From assembly GCA_947469885.1 (NCBI GenBank), contig CANIQT010000007.1, forward strand, positions 91,295 to 155,294: 64,000 bases of DNA, written 5' to 3'. The position numbers were made by a program, and so were the translations under genes. This stretch comes from Bacteroidota bacterium. Lineage in GTDB: Bacteria; Bacteroidota; Bacteroidia; 2-12-FULL-35-15. Shown here in pieces: positions 45,800-53,464 of the stretch. Position 1 is the stretch's first letter; each line of letters opens with the position of its first letter. The notes below the pieces were generated by a model. That model had not been told where the DNA came from, made no database searches, and saw only the letters and a program-made list of their open reading frames with translations.

Positions 45800-46669
45800 T
45801 TAAAAATGATAGTCTTTGTACTTTGAAGTAAATTCTTCGGGAGCAATGGGGATGTTCACTTTCAAATCGTGATATTCATACGTTTCGAAAAGACCCTTAT
45901 CATCAAACACTTTATTGTTTACTGGCAACAAATATTCCTTATCGATTAATAGCAGCGTAAGTTTTGCATACGCATTTGGCACCTGAATTACTTGCCCTTC
46001 TTTTACATCAAAAAAACTACTTAGTTTAGGATTGTTTTCTAAAACCATGTATTCGCTTATTCTTAATCTTCTGGCTATAGTTGTTAGGTTTTCACCTTTC
46101 TTTACTGTGTAGGGTCCCCATGCAAAATCGGGGTAAGTGATGGAAAGTTTGTAACACGGCCGGCCTTCATACACTTCTTCACCAAAAACCGAAAAATATT
46201 TATCTACTTTATCACCTGCTTTCTTCATTCCGTCTCTCAAAATATCAGCAAGATAATGAAAGCCCATTTCGTGAATAGTGTGGTGTTGGTCTTTGCGCAT
46301 TAGTGAGCCATACGGGTCGAGCGAAAGGTCAATGTATGGAAATGAGCCTGGATTAACCAAGGCATCGCCTTTGTTCCATCCTTGTATCCACAATACTTCA
46401 ATTCCTTTTATGTACAAATATATTTTTCGTGGAGATATTTGCAGTTTTACATGTGATTCCGTATGCTGCATTCTTCCTTTGATGCGTTCGTTGCATTGAA
46501 GGCTGTAGCGCACTGTTTTTACATTATCTATGGAAGCAAATATTTTATCAATTAAATCTTTGTTGCCCAATGCAGGCTCGGATGTATGGATTTTACTGAA
46601 CGAAAATAAAATGCCGCACAAAGCGAAAAGAATAATCGGTAAAAAAAGTGGTAGTGTTTTTGTTTTCAT
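45800..46669 (-). CDS. DUF1571 protein with LysM domain (paralogue 2)
   Basis: Exported 289-aa protein. Signal sequence or N-terminal anchor at about 5-27 (LPLFLPIILFALCGILFSF). Residues 40-185 match the DUF1571 pattern (MQHTESHVKLQISPRKIYLY, LSLDPYGSLMRKDQHHTIHE). A LysM domain, which binds N-acetylglucosamine polymers, interrupts at about 186-232 (YTVKKGENLTTIARRLRISE ... VKEGQVIQVPNAYA), then the DUF1571 pattern resumes (EYLLPVNNKVFDDKGLFETY). A lipoprotein-carrier-like beta fold is possible. Tandem paralogue of the next upstream gene. Confidence 0.85.
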   Translation of the reverse strand: MKTKTLPLFLPIILFALCGILFSFSKIHTSEPALGNKDLIDKIFASIDNVKTVRYSLQCNERIKGRMQHTESHVKLQISPRKIYLYIKGIEVLWIQGWNKGDALVNPGSFPYIDLSLDPYGSLMRKDQHHTIHEMGFHYLADILRDGMKKAGDKVDKYFSVFGEEVYEGRPCYKLSITYPDFAWGPYTVKKGENLTTIARRLRISEYMVLENNPKLSSFFDVKEGQVIQVPNAYAKLTLLLIDKEYLLPVNNKVFDDKGLFETYEYHDLKVNIPIAPEEFTSKYKDYHF

Positions 46670-46693
46670 TTTTAAAAAGGCTGCAAAGATAAC

Positions 46694-47545
46694 CTAAAAA
46701 CCATATCCTTTAAAGCCTTTTGTAAATTCATCGGCAGCAAAGGAAGTATTGATACGAACATTATAAAATTCATATTCTTCAAAAATCCCTTCTTCGTCAT
46801 ACACCATGATTTTAATTGGAATCAACGTTTTTTTATCAATGTAAACAATCACTTTGTTGGAATAGGGAATAGGAATTTGTAGTTTTTTCCCTTCTTTAAT
46901 GGTTCCGAAATAACTCGACAAATCGTTTTTGTAACGAATTTTAAAATCGGAGGTATTTAATTTTTTAGAAATACTTGTTACCGTTTCTCCTTTGGTAACA
47001 GTGTACTCAATGTATTTATATTCGGGATAATCAATAATAATTTGATAACAATCTTTATTGTTCCATTTTATTATTCCGGCATATTTAAAGTGTTTGTCAA
47101 AATCTTTTGGCGCTTTTACAATAGTATTTGCAATAACAGAACCAATATACGGTGTGCCCAGTTCGAAAATAGTATGATGCTGGTCTTTTCGCATAATACT
47201 ACCGTAAGGATCTAAATCGAGATTAATAAAAGGTAGTGTTCGGGAGTGAACCAGGGCATTTCCTTTGTTGGTGCCTTCTACCCATAGTATATCAATCCCT
47301 TTATATGGACTGTTGAAGTATATTTTCTTAGGATAGAAATTGATCTTGATTCTTGATTCTGCAAAATGGAGGCTGTTGTTTACCCTTTCAGTTGCTTTTA
47401 CATCACAACGTTCGGTTTTTATCAATTTAATACTATCCAGCATTTGTTGTATAATTTCGCGAGAGGATACATTCTCCGAAGGCCATGAAGCCCCAAGAAA
47501 TAGAAACAATAAAATAAGAAATGGAAAAATGTGCACTATTCTCAT
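46694..47545 (-). CDS. DUF1571 protein with LysM domain (paralogue 1)
   Basis: Paralogue of the gene 24 bases downstream, 283 aa from ATG 47545 (an ATG at 47557 adds MFAD before the signal sequence MRIVHIFPFLILLFLFLG). Same layout: FAESRIKINFYPKKIYFNSP, LDLDPYGSIMRKDQHHTIFE, a LysM domain near 180-228 (YTVTKGETVTSISKKLNTSD ... KEGKKLQIPIPYSN) and a terminal EEGIFEEYEFYNVRINTSFA. Presumably an envelope protein bound to peptidoglycan; role unknown. Confidence 0.85.
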   Translation of the reverse strand: MRIVHIFPFLILLFLFLGASWPSENVSSREIIQQMLDSIKLIKTERCDVKATERVNNSLHFAESRIKINFYPKKIYFNSPYKGIDILWVEGTNKGNALVHSRTLPFINLDLDPYGSIMRKDQHHTIFELGTPYIGSVIANTIVKAPKDFDKHFKYAGIIKWNNKDCYQIIIDYPEYKYIEYTVTKGETVTSISKKLNTSDFKIRYKNDLSSYFGTIKEGKKLQIPIPYSNKVIVYIDKKTLIPIKIMVYDEEGIFEEYEFYNVRINTSFAADEFTKGFKGYGF

Positions 47546-47634
47546 ATCTGCAAACATAGCAAAAAATGTATAATTGGTGAATAAATACTGATAATCCGAT
47601 TCGTTTTATTCTGTATTTTCGTGACAAATTATTT

Positions 47635-48378
47635 ATGATGAGAAACATAGTTGGTATAATTCCTTCGCGATATGCTTCCACCCGTTTTCCGGGAAAACCA
47701 TTAACAGATATTGCCGGAAAATCAATGATACAGAGAGTTTACGAGCAATCGAAAAAAGCGAAATCGTTATCGGAAGTGTATGTGGCTACAGATGATAAGC
47801 GAATTGAAGAACATGTTCATTCGTTTGGTGGCAAAGTGGTGATGACCAGCGAAGCTCATCAAAGCGGCACCGACAGATGCTTTGAAGCTATAAATAAAAT
47901 TCAGGGAGTGGCAGATGTGGTTATCAATATACAGGGTGATGAGCCATTTATTCATCCTGAACAGATTGATTTGGTCGCTTCCTGTTTTAATTCGCCCGAT
48001 GTGGAAATTGCCACACTTGCAATGAAGATGAAGACAGGCACCGATTTGTTTAATCCTAATATTCCTAAAGTAATTATTAACAAAAATAAAGAAGCTATTT
48101 ACTTCAGCAGGCAAGCAATTCCATTTTTAAGAGGCGTGGAGCAAAATGAGTGGCTCAATAAGTTTACTTTTTATAAACATGTTGGCATTTATGCCTATAC
48201 TGTAAAGGTTTTGAAAGAACTCACCTCTTTAAAACAATCATCGCTCGAACTGGCAGAAGCATTGGAGCAACTAAGATGGATAGAAAATGGATATAAAATA
48301 AAAATTGAGATTACTGATTTTGAGAGTGTTGCTGTGGATGCACCGGAAGACTTAAAAAAACTAATTAATTTCTTATAA
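47635..48378 (+). CDS. kdsB: 3-deoxy-manno-octulosonate cytidylyltransferase
   Basis: Activates Kdo as CMP-Kdo for lipopolysaccharide core synthesis (247 aa). Signature parts: GIIPSRYASTRFPGKPLTDI, VYVATDDKRIEEHVHSFGG, TSEAHQSGTDRCFEAI, VVINIQGDEPFIHPEQIDLV, the acceptor region FYKHVGIYAYTVKVLKEL and SLELAEALEQLRWIENGYKI. Two adjacent ATGs (47635 and 47638) are equally possible starts. Shows that the organism makes Kdo-containing LPS. Confidence 0.96.
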   Translation: MMRNIVGIIPSRYASTRFPGKPLTDIAGKSMIQRVYEQSKKAKSLSEVYVATDDKRIEEHVHSFGGKVVMTSEAHQSGTDRCFEAINKIQGVADVVINIQGDEPFIHPEQIDLVASCFNSPDVEIATLAMKMKTGTDLFNPNIPKVIINKNKEAIYFSRQAIPFLRGVEQNEWLNKFTFYKHVGIYAYTVKVLKELTSLKQSSLELAEALEQLRWIENGYKIKIEITDFESVAVDAPEDLKKLINFL

Positions 48379-48386
48379 AATTATAG

Positions 48387-48394
48387 TACTTTCG
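48387..48394 (+). promoter_or_regulatory. Predicted -7 element for the SPOR gene
   Basis: TACTTTCG, 17 bases before the ATG at 48412 and directly after the kdsB stop. Confidence 0.5.
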
Positions 48395-48411
48395 CAACCC
48401 CGAAAAACAAA

Positions 48412-49431
48412 ATGCAAAAGATAGATAAACATATAAACGAACTGTTGTACAACCACGATTGTGTGATTGTGCCTGAGTTTGGAGGGTTTGTTACCAACTA
48501 TGCTTCTGCAAAAATTCATCCGGTTCAACATACTTTTACTCCCCCTTCAAAAAACATTGTTTTTAATAAAAACTTAAAAAACAATGATGGGTTGTTAGCC
48601 AATCATATTGCAACTGCCGAAAACACTAATTATCCTGAGGCATTAAAACAAATCAGTAGGTTTGTAGAAACAACTAATTCGGAATTAAAAAAGGGAGGCA
48701 AGGTAAAAATAGAAGAGGTGGGAGTTTTGTTTCTGGATGTGGAGCGCAACATACAATTTGAACCATCAACACATAATTATTTATTGCAAGCTTTCGGATT
48801 ATCTTCTTTTCAATCTCCAGCTATTAAGCGTGACAATGCGATTAAACGAATAGAAAAAGAATTTAAAGACAGGAGCGCAATTCCTGCTCAAAAAAGGAAA
48901 GTGAATGTGAAGCGGATAGTAGCATTGGCTATTGCGGTTCCTTTGGTTTTTGGGATGTTGTGGATTCCCTTAAAAACAGATTTATTAAAAAACATTAATT
49001 ACTCTAATCTTAATCCGTTTGCATCTCACGAAACTGGAATCAAGAATCAAGAATCAAGAGATAAGAATCAAGAAACGAGAATCAAGAAGCAGGAACCAAT
49101 AGCCGTAAAGGAACAACTGACAACTAATAACCAACAACCGACAACAAATGTTACCCCAGTAATAGCAGATACTACAGCAGTTGTAAAAGAAAAAGATGTA
49201 AATCTTGATTTTAAATTTCATTTAGTTGCTGGATGTTTTGCAATCGAAAATAATGCAGTAAAATTTGTTGAATCGCTTCAACAACAAAATATGGATGCAG
49301 CCATAATCGGAAAAAACAACAAAGATTTGTTTGTAGTGAGTTGTGGCAACTATGCTACCTACAAAGAAGCAAACCACGAAATTAGCAATCTCCGCAAACA
49401 GCTGCCCAATGTGTGGTTGTATAAACACTAA
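48412..49431 (+). CDS. SPOR-domain protein with HU/CCDC81-like N-terminus
   Basis: A 339-aa bitopic membrane protein. Residues 1-130 form the HU-CCDC81-like bacterial domains (KHINELLYNHDCVIVPEFGG, PSKNIVFNKNLKNNDGLLAN, GGKVKIEEVGVLFLD). One membrane helix at about 167-186 (RIVALAIAVPLVFGMLWIPL) is followed by a low-complexity linker encoded partly by a simple repeat (49037-49090) and a C-terminal SPOR domain (FHLVAGCFAIENNAVKFVES ... FVVSCGNYATYKEANHEISN) that binds denuded septal peptidoglycan in known proteins. Probably links the cytosol to the division-site wall. Confidence 0.9.
   Translation: MQKIDKHINELLYNHDCVIVPEFGGFVTNYASAKIHPVQHTFTPPSKNIVFNKNLKNNDGLLANHIATAENTNYPEALKQISRFVETTNSELKKGGKVKIEEVGVLFLDVERNIQFEPSTHNYLLQAFGLSSFQSPAIKRDNAIKRIEKEFKDRSAIPAQKRKVNVKRIVALAIAVPLVFGMLWIPLKTDLLKNINYSNLNPFASHETGIKNQESRDKNQETRIKKQEPIAVKEQLTTNNQQPTTNVTPVIADTTAVVKEKDVNLDFKFHLVAGCFAIENNAVKFVESLQQQNMDAAIIGKNNKDLFVVSCGNYATYKEANHEISNLRKQLPNVWLYKH
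49037..49090. repeat. GAATCAA-type simple repeat inside the SPOR gene
   Basis: Three perfect tandem GAATCAA copies followed by degenerate ones encode the linker KNQESRDKNQETRIKKQE. The reverse complement of this heptamer type appears between genes near 61157-61180. Confidence 0.85.
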
Positions 49432-49638
49432 TTGATTATTAAATAATTCCTAATTTTTAATTACCCTCTTCCTCATTAGGTAGAACCCTTTGCGTAAAGG
49501 GGTTAATAAACAGATACCCGAAAAAAATCAGGCAGTCAGAAAAGTGTTTTTACGGACAATGGGACTTTTTTCGTTTTTATCCCTTTCTTTTTCAAAAAGA
49601 AAGCAAATGAAGAGGAAAAGAAAGGAACATTGGAGGTA

Positions 49639-49743
49639 AAATTTGGGAAGTTAAAGGCAAAAATTCGGGAAATTTTGTTACAAATTTAGGAAATTTGAGA
49701 TAAACTTAGGGAAGTTTGAACAAAACTTCCTGAAGTTTTTGAT
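49639..49743. repeat. Degenerate 21-bp array with dyad units
   Basis: Five units starting at about 49639, 49661, 49682, 49702 and 49723 (steps 22, 21, 20, 21). Later units are quasi-palindromes: AAATTTAGGAAATTT, AAACTTAGGGAAGTTT and AAACTTCCTGAAGTTT. The T-A pair of the third unit is replaced by C-G in the fourth and fifth. It lies in the 481-base gap between the SPOR gene and the thioesterase gene; the rest of the gap holds only AT-rich sequence and the -7 element at 49890. Confidence 0.8.
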
Positions 49744-49889
49744 AAAAAAGAGCAAATTTATGCTAAACATAGCTTTCTTTTCCGAAATAATAGGAAGTGT
49801 CTTTTTTGAACTTTCTACACAATTAATTTTAGCAAAAGTTGGTGTTACAATCTAAAATTTGTTTGAAGTTTTATCTGTTTCAATTTATT

Positions 49890-49897
49890 TACCTTTG
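49890..49897 (+). promoter_or_regulatory. Predicted -7 element for the thioesterase gene
   Basis: TACCTTTG, an exact TAnnTTTG match, 15 bases before the ATG at 49913. Confidence 0.55.
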
Positions 49898-49912
49898 CAA
49901 AAAAATTAATCA

Positions 49913-50422
49913 ATGAAATCGAAAACCCCAAAAGAATCGTTAACTATACAAACACAAATAGTGTTGCCAAATGATACCAATACTTTAGGCAATTTATTTG
50001 GAGGACAATTATTACAATGGATGGATATGGTGGCATCTATTGCTGCTCACCGTCATTGCAAACGCGTGGTGGTTACAGCATCGGTAAACAATGTGTCATT
50101 CAACAATCCGATAAAACATGCTAGTCTGGTAACTTTGGAGGCAAAGGTTTCACGAGCATTCAATACCTCCATGGAAGTGTTTATAGATGTGTGGGTGGAA
50201 GACCCTGTTACGGGAGACAAAGTGAAATGTAACGAAGCCATTTACACTTTTGTGGCAGTTGACCAAAATGGTTCCCCGCTCCCTGTGCCTGAACTGGTGC
50301 CTGAAACAGACGAAGAGAAAAAAAGATACGAAGCGGCCTTGCGAAGAAAACAACTGAGTTTAATTCTTGCAGGAAAACTGAATCCACATGATGCTACAGA
50401 GTTGAAAGCATTGTTTAGTTAA
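49913..50422 (+). CDS. Acyl-CoA thioesterase, hotdog fold
   Basis: A 169-aa hotdog-fold enzyme of the YciA/acyl-CoA hydrolase type that cleaves acyl-CoA to free acid and CoA. Conserved start TIQTQIVLPNDTNTLGNLFG, the catalytic-helix part GGQLLQWMDMVASIAAHRHC (Asp in the WMD motif), VTASVNNVSFNNPIKHASLV and a C-terminal Lys/Arg-rich helix (EKKRYEAALRRKQL). Length normal. Substrate chain length cannot be predicted from the sequence. Confidence 0.92.
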   Translation: MKSKTPKESLTIQTQIVLPNDTNTLGNLFGGQLLQWMDMVASIAAHRHCKRVVVTASVNNVSFNNPIKHASLVTLEAKVSRAFNTSMEVFIDVWVEDPVTGDKVKCNEAIYTFVAVDQNGSPLPVPELVPETDEEKKRYEAALRRKQLSLILAGKLNPHDATELKALFS

Positions 50423-50552
50423 TATCCCTTAAACTTTATAGATTTTTGGCAAAAGCCTTTAAATGCCTTGATAAATTGCATTTTTGCCCTCAAAAGTCTT
50501 TGTTGTTAACGCTTATAACCCTACACGATGCCCTCTATGTCAATAAAAAGAG

Positions 50553-50560
50553 TACTTTTG
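50553..50560 (+). promoter_or_regulatory. Predicted -7 element for typA
   Basis: TACTTTTG, an exact TAnnTTTG match, 32 bases before the typA ATG. Confidence 0.55.
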
Positions 50561-50592
50561 CACCCCGTTAATAAAAAAGAATAAAAAAAAGA

Positions 50593-52407
50593 ATGAAAAA
50601 CATCAGAAACATTGCCATTATTGCCCACGTTGACCACGGTAAAACTACCTTAGTTGACAAAATATTACATACAGGAAAGCTGTTTCGTGAAAATCAGGAA
50701 TCAGGAGAACTGATATTGGATAATAATGACTTAGAGCGCGAGCGCGGAATTACTATTCTTGCAAAAAACGTTTCTGTACGTTACAAAGGAACTAAAATCA
50801 ACATTATTGATACTCCCGGCCACGCTGACTTTGGAGGCGAAGTAGAACGTGTGTTGAACATGGCTGATGGTGTGGTTCTGTTGGTAGATGCTTTTGAAGG
50901 AGCAATGCCTCAAACCCGTTTTGTTACTCAAAAAGCATTGACACAAGGTAAAAGAGTAGTTTTGGTTATTAATAAAGTAGATAAACCAAACTGCCGTCCT
51001 GATGAGGTGCACGATCAGGTATTTGATTTGTTTTTTAATTTGGATGCCACGGAAGAACAATTGGATTTTAAAACTGTTTATGGCTCGTCAAAACAAGGCT
51101 GGATGGGTCCTGACTGGAAAACGCCTACCGCTGATATTACTTATTTGTTAGATACTATTGTTGATTTTTTTCCTGAATCACCACGTGTGGAAGGCTCTTT
51201 ACAAATGCAAATTACTTCTTTGGATTATTCTTCCTTTGTTGGTCGTATTGCAGTAGGTCGTGTGTTGAGAGGAGAAATAAAAGAAAACATGCCCGTTTCG
51301 TTAGTAAAACGCGATGGCTCGGTGGTAAAATCAAGAATAAAAGAACTTTTTATTTTTGAAGGATTAGGCAAACAAAAAATGACAGAGCCTATTCAATCGG
51401 GCGAAATTGTTGCTATTACAGGTATAGAAGGTTTCGAAATTGGTGATACAATCGCTGATTTTGAAAACCCGGAAGGATTGACTCCTATTGCTATTGATGA
51501 ACCGACTATGAATATGTTGTTTTGTATCAATAACTCTCCATTCTTTGGCAAAGAAGGAAAATTTGTTACTTCCCGACATTTACGTGATAGACTATTTAAA
51601 GAATTAGAAAAAAACCTTGCGCTACGTGTAGAGGAAACTGGTTCAGCTGATTCATACTTGGTTTTTGGACGTGGAATTCTTCACTTATCTGTATTGATAG
51701 AAACCATGAGACGCGAAGGATACGAAATGCAGGTTGGGCAACCACAGGTAATCATTAAAGAAATTGATGGAGTAAAATGTGAGCCGATAGAAATTTTAAC
51801 CGTTGATGTTCCAGAAGAATCGGCAGGAAAAGTAATTGAATATGTTAGTCAAAGAAAAGGAGATATGTTGTTGATGGAACCAAAAGGCGATTTGCAACAC
51901 ATGGAATTCGAAATTCCTTCTCGTGGAATCATTGGTTTACGTAATAATTTGTTGACAGCAACAGCAGGAGAAGCCATCATGGCTCACCGTTTCAAAGCAT
52001 TTGAACCATGGAGAGGACCTATTCCTCACCGCAACAACGGAGTACTTATTTCAGGAGAACAAGGTACTTCTATTGCTTATTCAATTGATAAATTACAAGA
52101 CAGAGGTAACTTTTTTGTGGAAGCTGGTGACCCAATTTACACAGGTCAAATAATTGGCGAAAACAACCGTCAGGACGATATAGTGGTGAACATTACCAAA
52201 GAGAAAAAATTAAGTAACATGCGTGCTTCCGGCTCTGACGAAAAGATGCGAATCATTCCTAAAATTAATTTCTCTTTGGAAGAAGCAATGGAATACATTC
52301 AGTTGGACGAGTATGTGGAGCTTACTCCAAAATCCATCCGTATGCGTAAAGTGTTGTTGGACGAAAACGACCGTAAACGTCAGGAGAAGAAATTGGTGAG
52401 CCAATAA
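50593..52407 (+). CDS. typA: Ribosome-associated GTPase TypA/BipA
   Basis: Translational GTPase of 604 aa related to EF-G, involved in 50S assembly and stress growth. G motifs: G1 [13 protein letters not shown]2 [15 protein letters not shown]3 [16 protein letters not shown]4 [14 protein letters not shown]. The rest follows the TypA order, with [20 protein letters not shown] in the domain V region and the TypA-specific C-terminus ([20 protein letters not shown] ... [20 protein letters not shown]). Own promoter upstream and terminator downstream, so monocistronic. Confidence 0.97.
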   Translation: MKNIRNIAIIAHVDHGKTTLVDKILHTGKLFRENQESGELILDNNDLERERGITILAKNVSVRYKGTKINIIDTPGHADFGGEVERVLNMADGVVLLVDAFEGAMPQTRFVTQKALTQGKRVVLVINKVDKPNCRPDEVHDQVFDLFFNLDATEEQLDFKTVYGSSKQGWMGPDWKTPTADITYLLDTIVDFFPESPRVEGSLQMQITSLDYSSFVGRIAVGRVLRGEIKENMPVSLVKRDGSVVKSRIKELFIFEGLGKQKMTEPIQSGEIVAITGIEGFEIGDTIADFENPEGLTPIAIDEPTMNMLFCINNSPFFGKEGKFVTSRHLRDRLFKELEKNLALRVEETGSADSYLVFGRGILHLSVLIETMRREGYEMQVGQPQVIIKEIDGVKCEPIEILTVDVPEESAGKVIEYVSQRKGDMLLMEPKGDLQHMEFEIPSRGIIGLRNNLLTATAGEAIMAHRFKAFEPWRGPIPHRNNGVLISGEQGTSIAYSIDKLQDRGNFFVEAGDPIYTGQIIGENNRQDDIVVNITKEKKLSNMRASGSDEKMRIIPKINFSLEEAMEYIQLDEYVELTPKSIRMRKVLLDENDRKRQEKKLVSQ

Positions 52408-52443
52408 GTACTTGGTTCATCAGTCTAACTAAACATAATATAT

Positions 52444-52480
52444 AATCCCTGTTCTTTAATTAGAATGGGGATTTTTGTTT
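52444..52480 (+). terminator. Rho-independent terminator after typA
   Basis: AATCCC (52444-52449) pairs with GGGATT (52468-52473), with an inner TTCT/AGAA pair, followed by TTTGTTT. It lies between typA (plus) and the minus-strand aldehyde dehydrogenase-like gene. Confidence 0.8.
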
Positions 52481-52501
52481 ATCCTGTATTTTTCCTCATT
52501 A

Positions 52502-53386
52502 TTAATACCCCCCTTTAGCACTTCCAATATTTTCAATAGGGTGCCAAGTGGTTTTTATTTCCTGTACATCAAAAATCAGATAAGGGCTTTGGGCTTTTTC
52601 TGAAAATATATTTTCTTTATTATTAATAAAAACACGTTTCACATTTAAAGAAGCATTTTCTTTAATCGTTTTTATTTCTGCCTTATCGGCACGGCAATAA
52701 ATAACTGCATTCACATCCATATGGGTAGAAAAATGCGAATGCAGCTCAGCTGAATTTCCTGTAATAATATTTACCACACCACCCGGCAAATCAGAAGTAT
52801 TTAATACTTCTGAAAATGTAACTGCACACAGAGGTTTTGTTTCAGAAGCAAGAACCACACAAGTATTTCCTCCTGCAATTACTGGAGTAATCGAACTTAC
52901 CAAACCAAGTAACGAAGTTGCTTCATCTGCAATTATCGCCACCACACCGCTAGGTTCAGGCACAGAAAAATTAAAATGAGATGAAGCAACAGGATTAACC
53001 GAACTGAACAAAGCCTGATATTTATCGCACCATCCGGCATAATATACCATTCTGTCGATGGATAATTCCACTTCTTCTTTTGCTGATTTTGATGAAGAGC
53101 CTTGCAATATAAGTTCAGAAATAAATTGTTCTTTTCGTCCTTCCATCATTTCTGCAATACGATAAAGTATTTGCGAACGGTTAAATGCAGCACGACCAGC
53201 CCATCCTCCAAAAGCTCCACGCGCAGCAACGACAGAATTTCTAAAATCTTTTCTGGATGACAAACAAATATTTGCAATCACTTCTCCTTTTTTATTTGTC
53301 AAAGGATAATATCTTCCCGACTCAGTTCTAGGAAACTGTCCACCGATAAAGATTTTGTAGGTTTTTAAAACTTCTAAACGTGCCAT
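52502..53386 (-). CDS. Aldehyde dehydrogenase-like protein lacking the catalytic domain
   Basis: A 294-aa protein that matches only the N-terminal, NAD-binding half of aldehyde dehydrogenases: FIGGQFPRTESGRYYPLTNK, VVAARGAFGGWAGRAAFNRS, VVAIIADEATSLLGLVSSIT, PVIAGGNTCVVLASETKPL and DLPGGVVNIITGNSAEL. The part with the catalytic Cys and Glu is absent, and the usual GS-T motif after NIITG is not recognisable. Resembles the non-catalytic second ALDH unit of ALDH16-type enzymes, here as a separate gene. 78 bases downstream of a complete ALDH gene; a partner role is inferred. Confidence 0.78.
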   Translation of the reverse strand: MARLEVLKTYKIFIGGQFPRTESGRYYPLTNKKGEVIANICLSSRKDFRNSVVAARGAFGGWAGRAAFNRSQILYRIAEMMEGRKEQFISELILQGSSSKSAKEEVELSIDRMVYYAGWCDKYQALFSSVNPVASSHFNFSVPEPSGVVAIIADEATSLLGLVSSITPVIAGGNTCVVLASETKPLCAVTFSEVLNTSDLPGGVVNIITGNSAELHSHFSTHMDVNAVIYCRADKAEIKTIKENASLNVKRVFINNKENIFSEKAQSPYLIFDVQEIKTTWHPIENIGSAKGGY

Positions 53387-53412
53387 ATTTTTTATTTTTT
53401 TTAAGTCTCACG

Positions 53413-53439
53413 CCTGTCAGGGTTCCAAACCCTGACAGG
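53413..53439. repeat. Dispersed palindrome, CCCTGTCAGGG type, second copy
   Basis: CCTGTCAGGGTT (53413-53424) pairs with AACCCTGACAGG (53428-53439) around loop CCA. Same element as at 15069-15103 but in opposite orientation. It lies in the 78-base gap between the two aldehyde dehydrogenase genes. Confidence 0.85.
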
Positions 53440-53464
53440 GGTAGTTCGTAATATTGTTTTTAAT

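Noticed and set aside
52502..53386. Frameshifted full-length aldehyde dehydrogenase
   Set aside because: No catalytic-domain remnant was found in the remaining frames between 52408 and 52502, where typA and its terminator follow at once.
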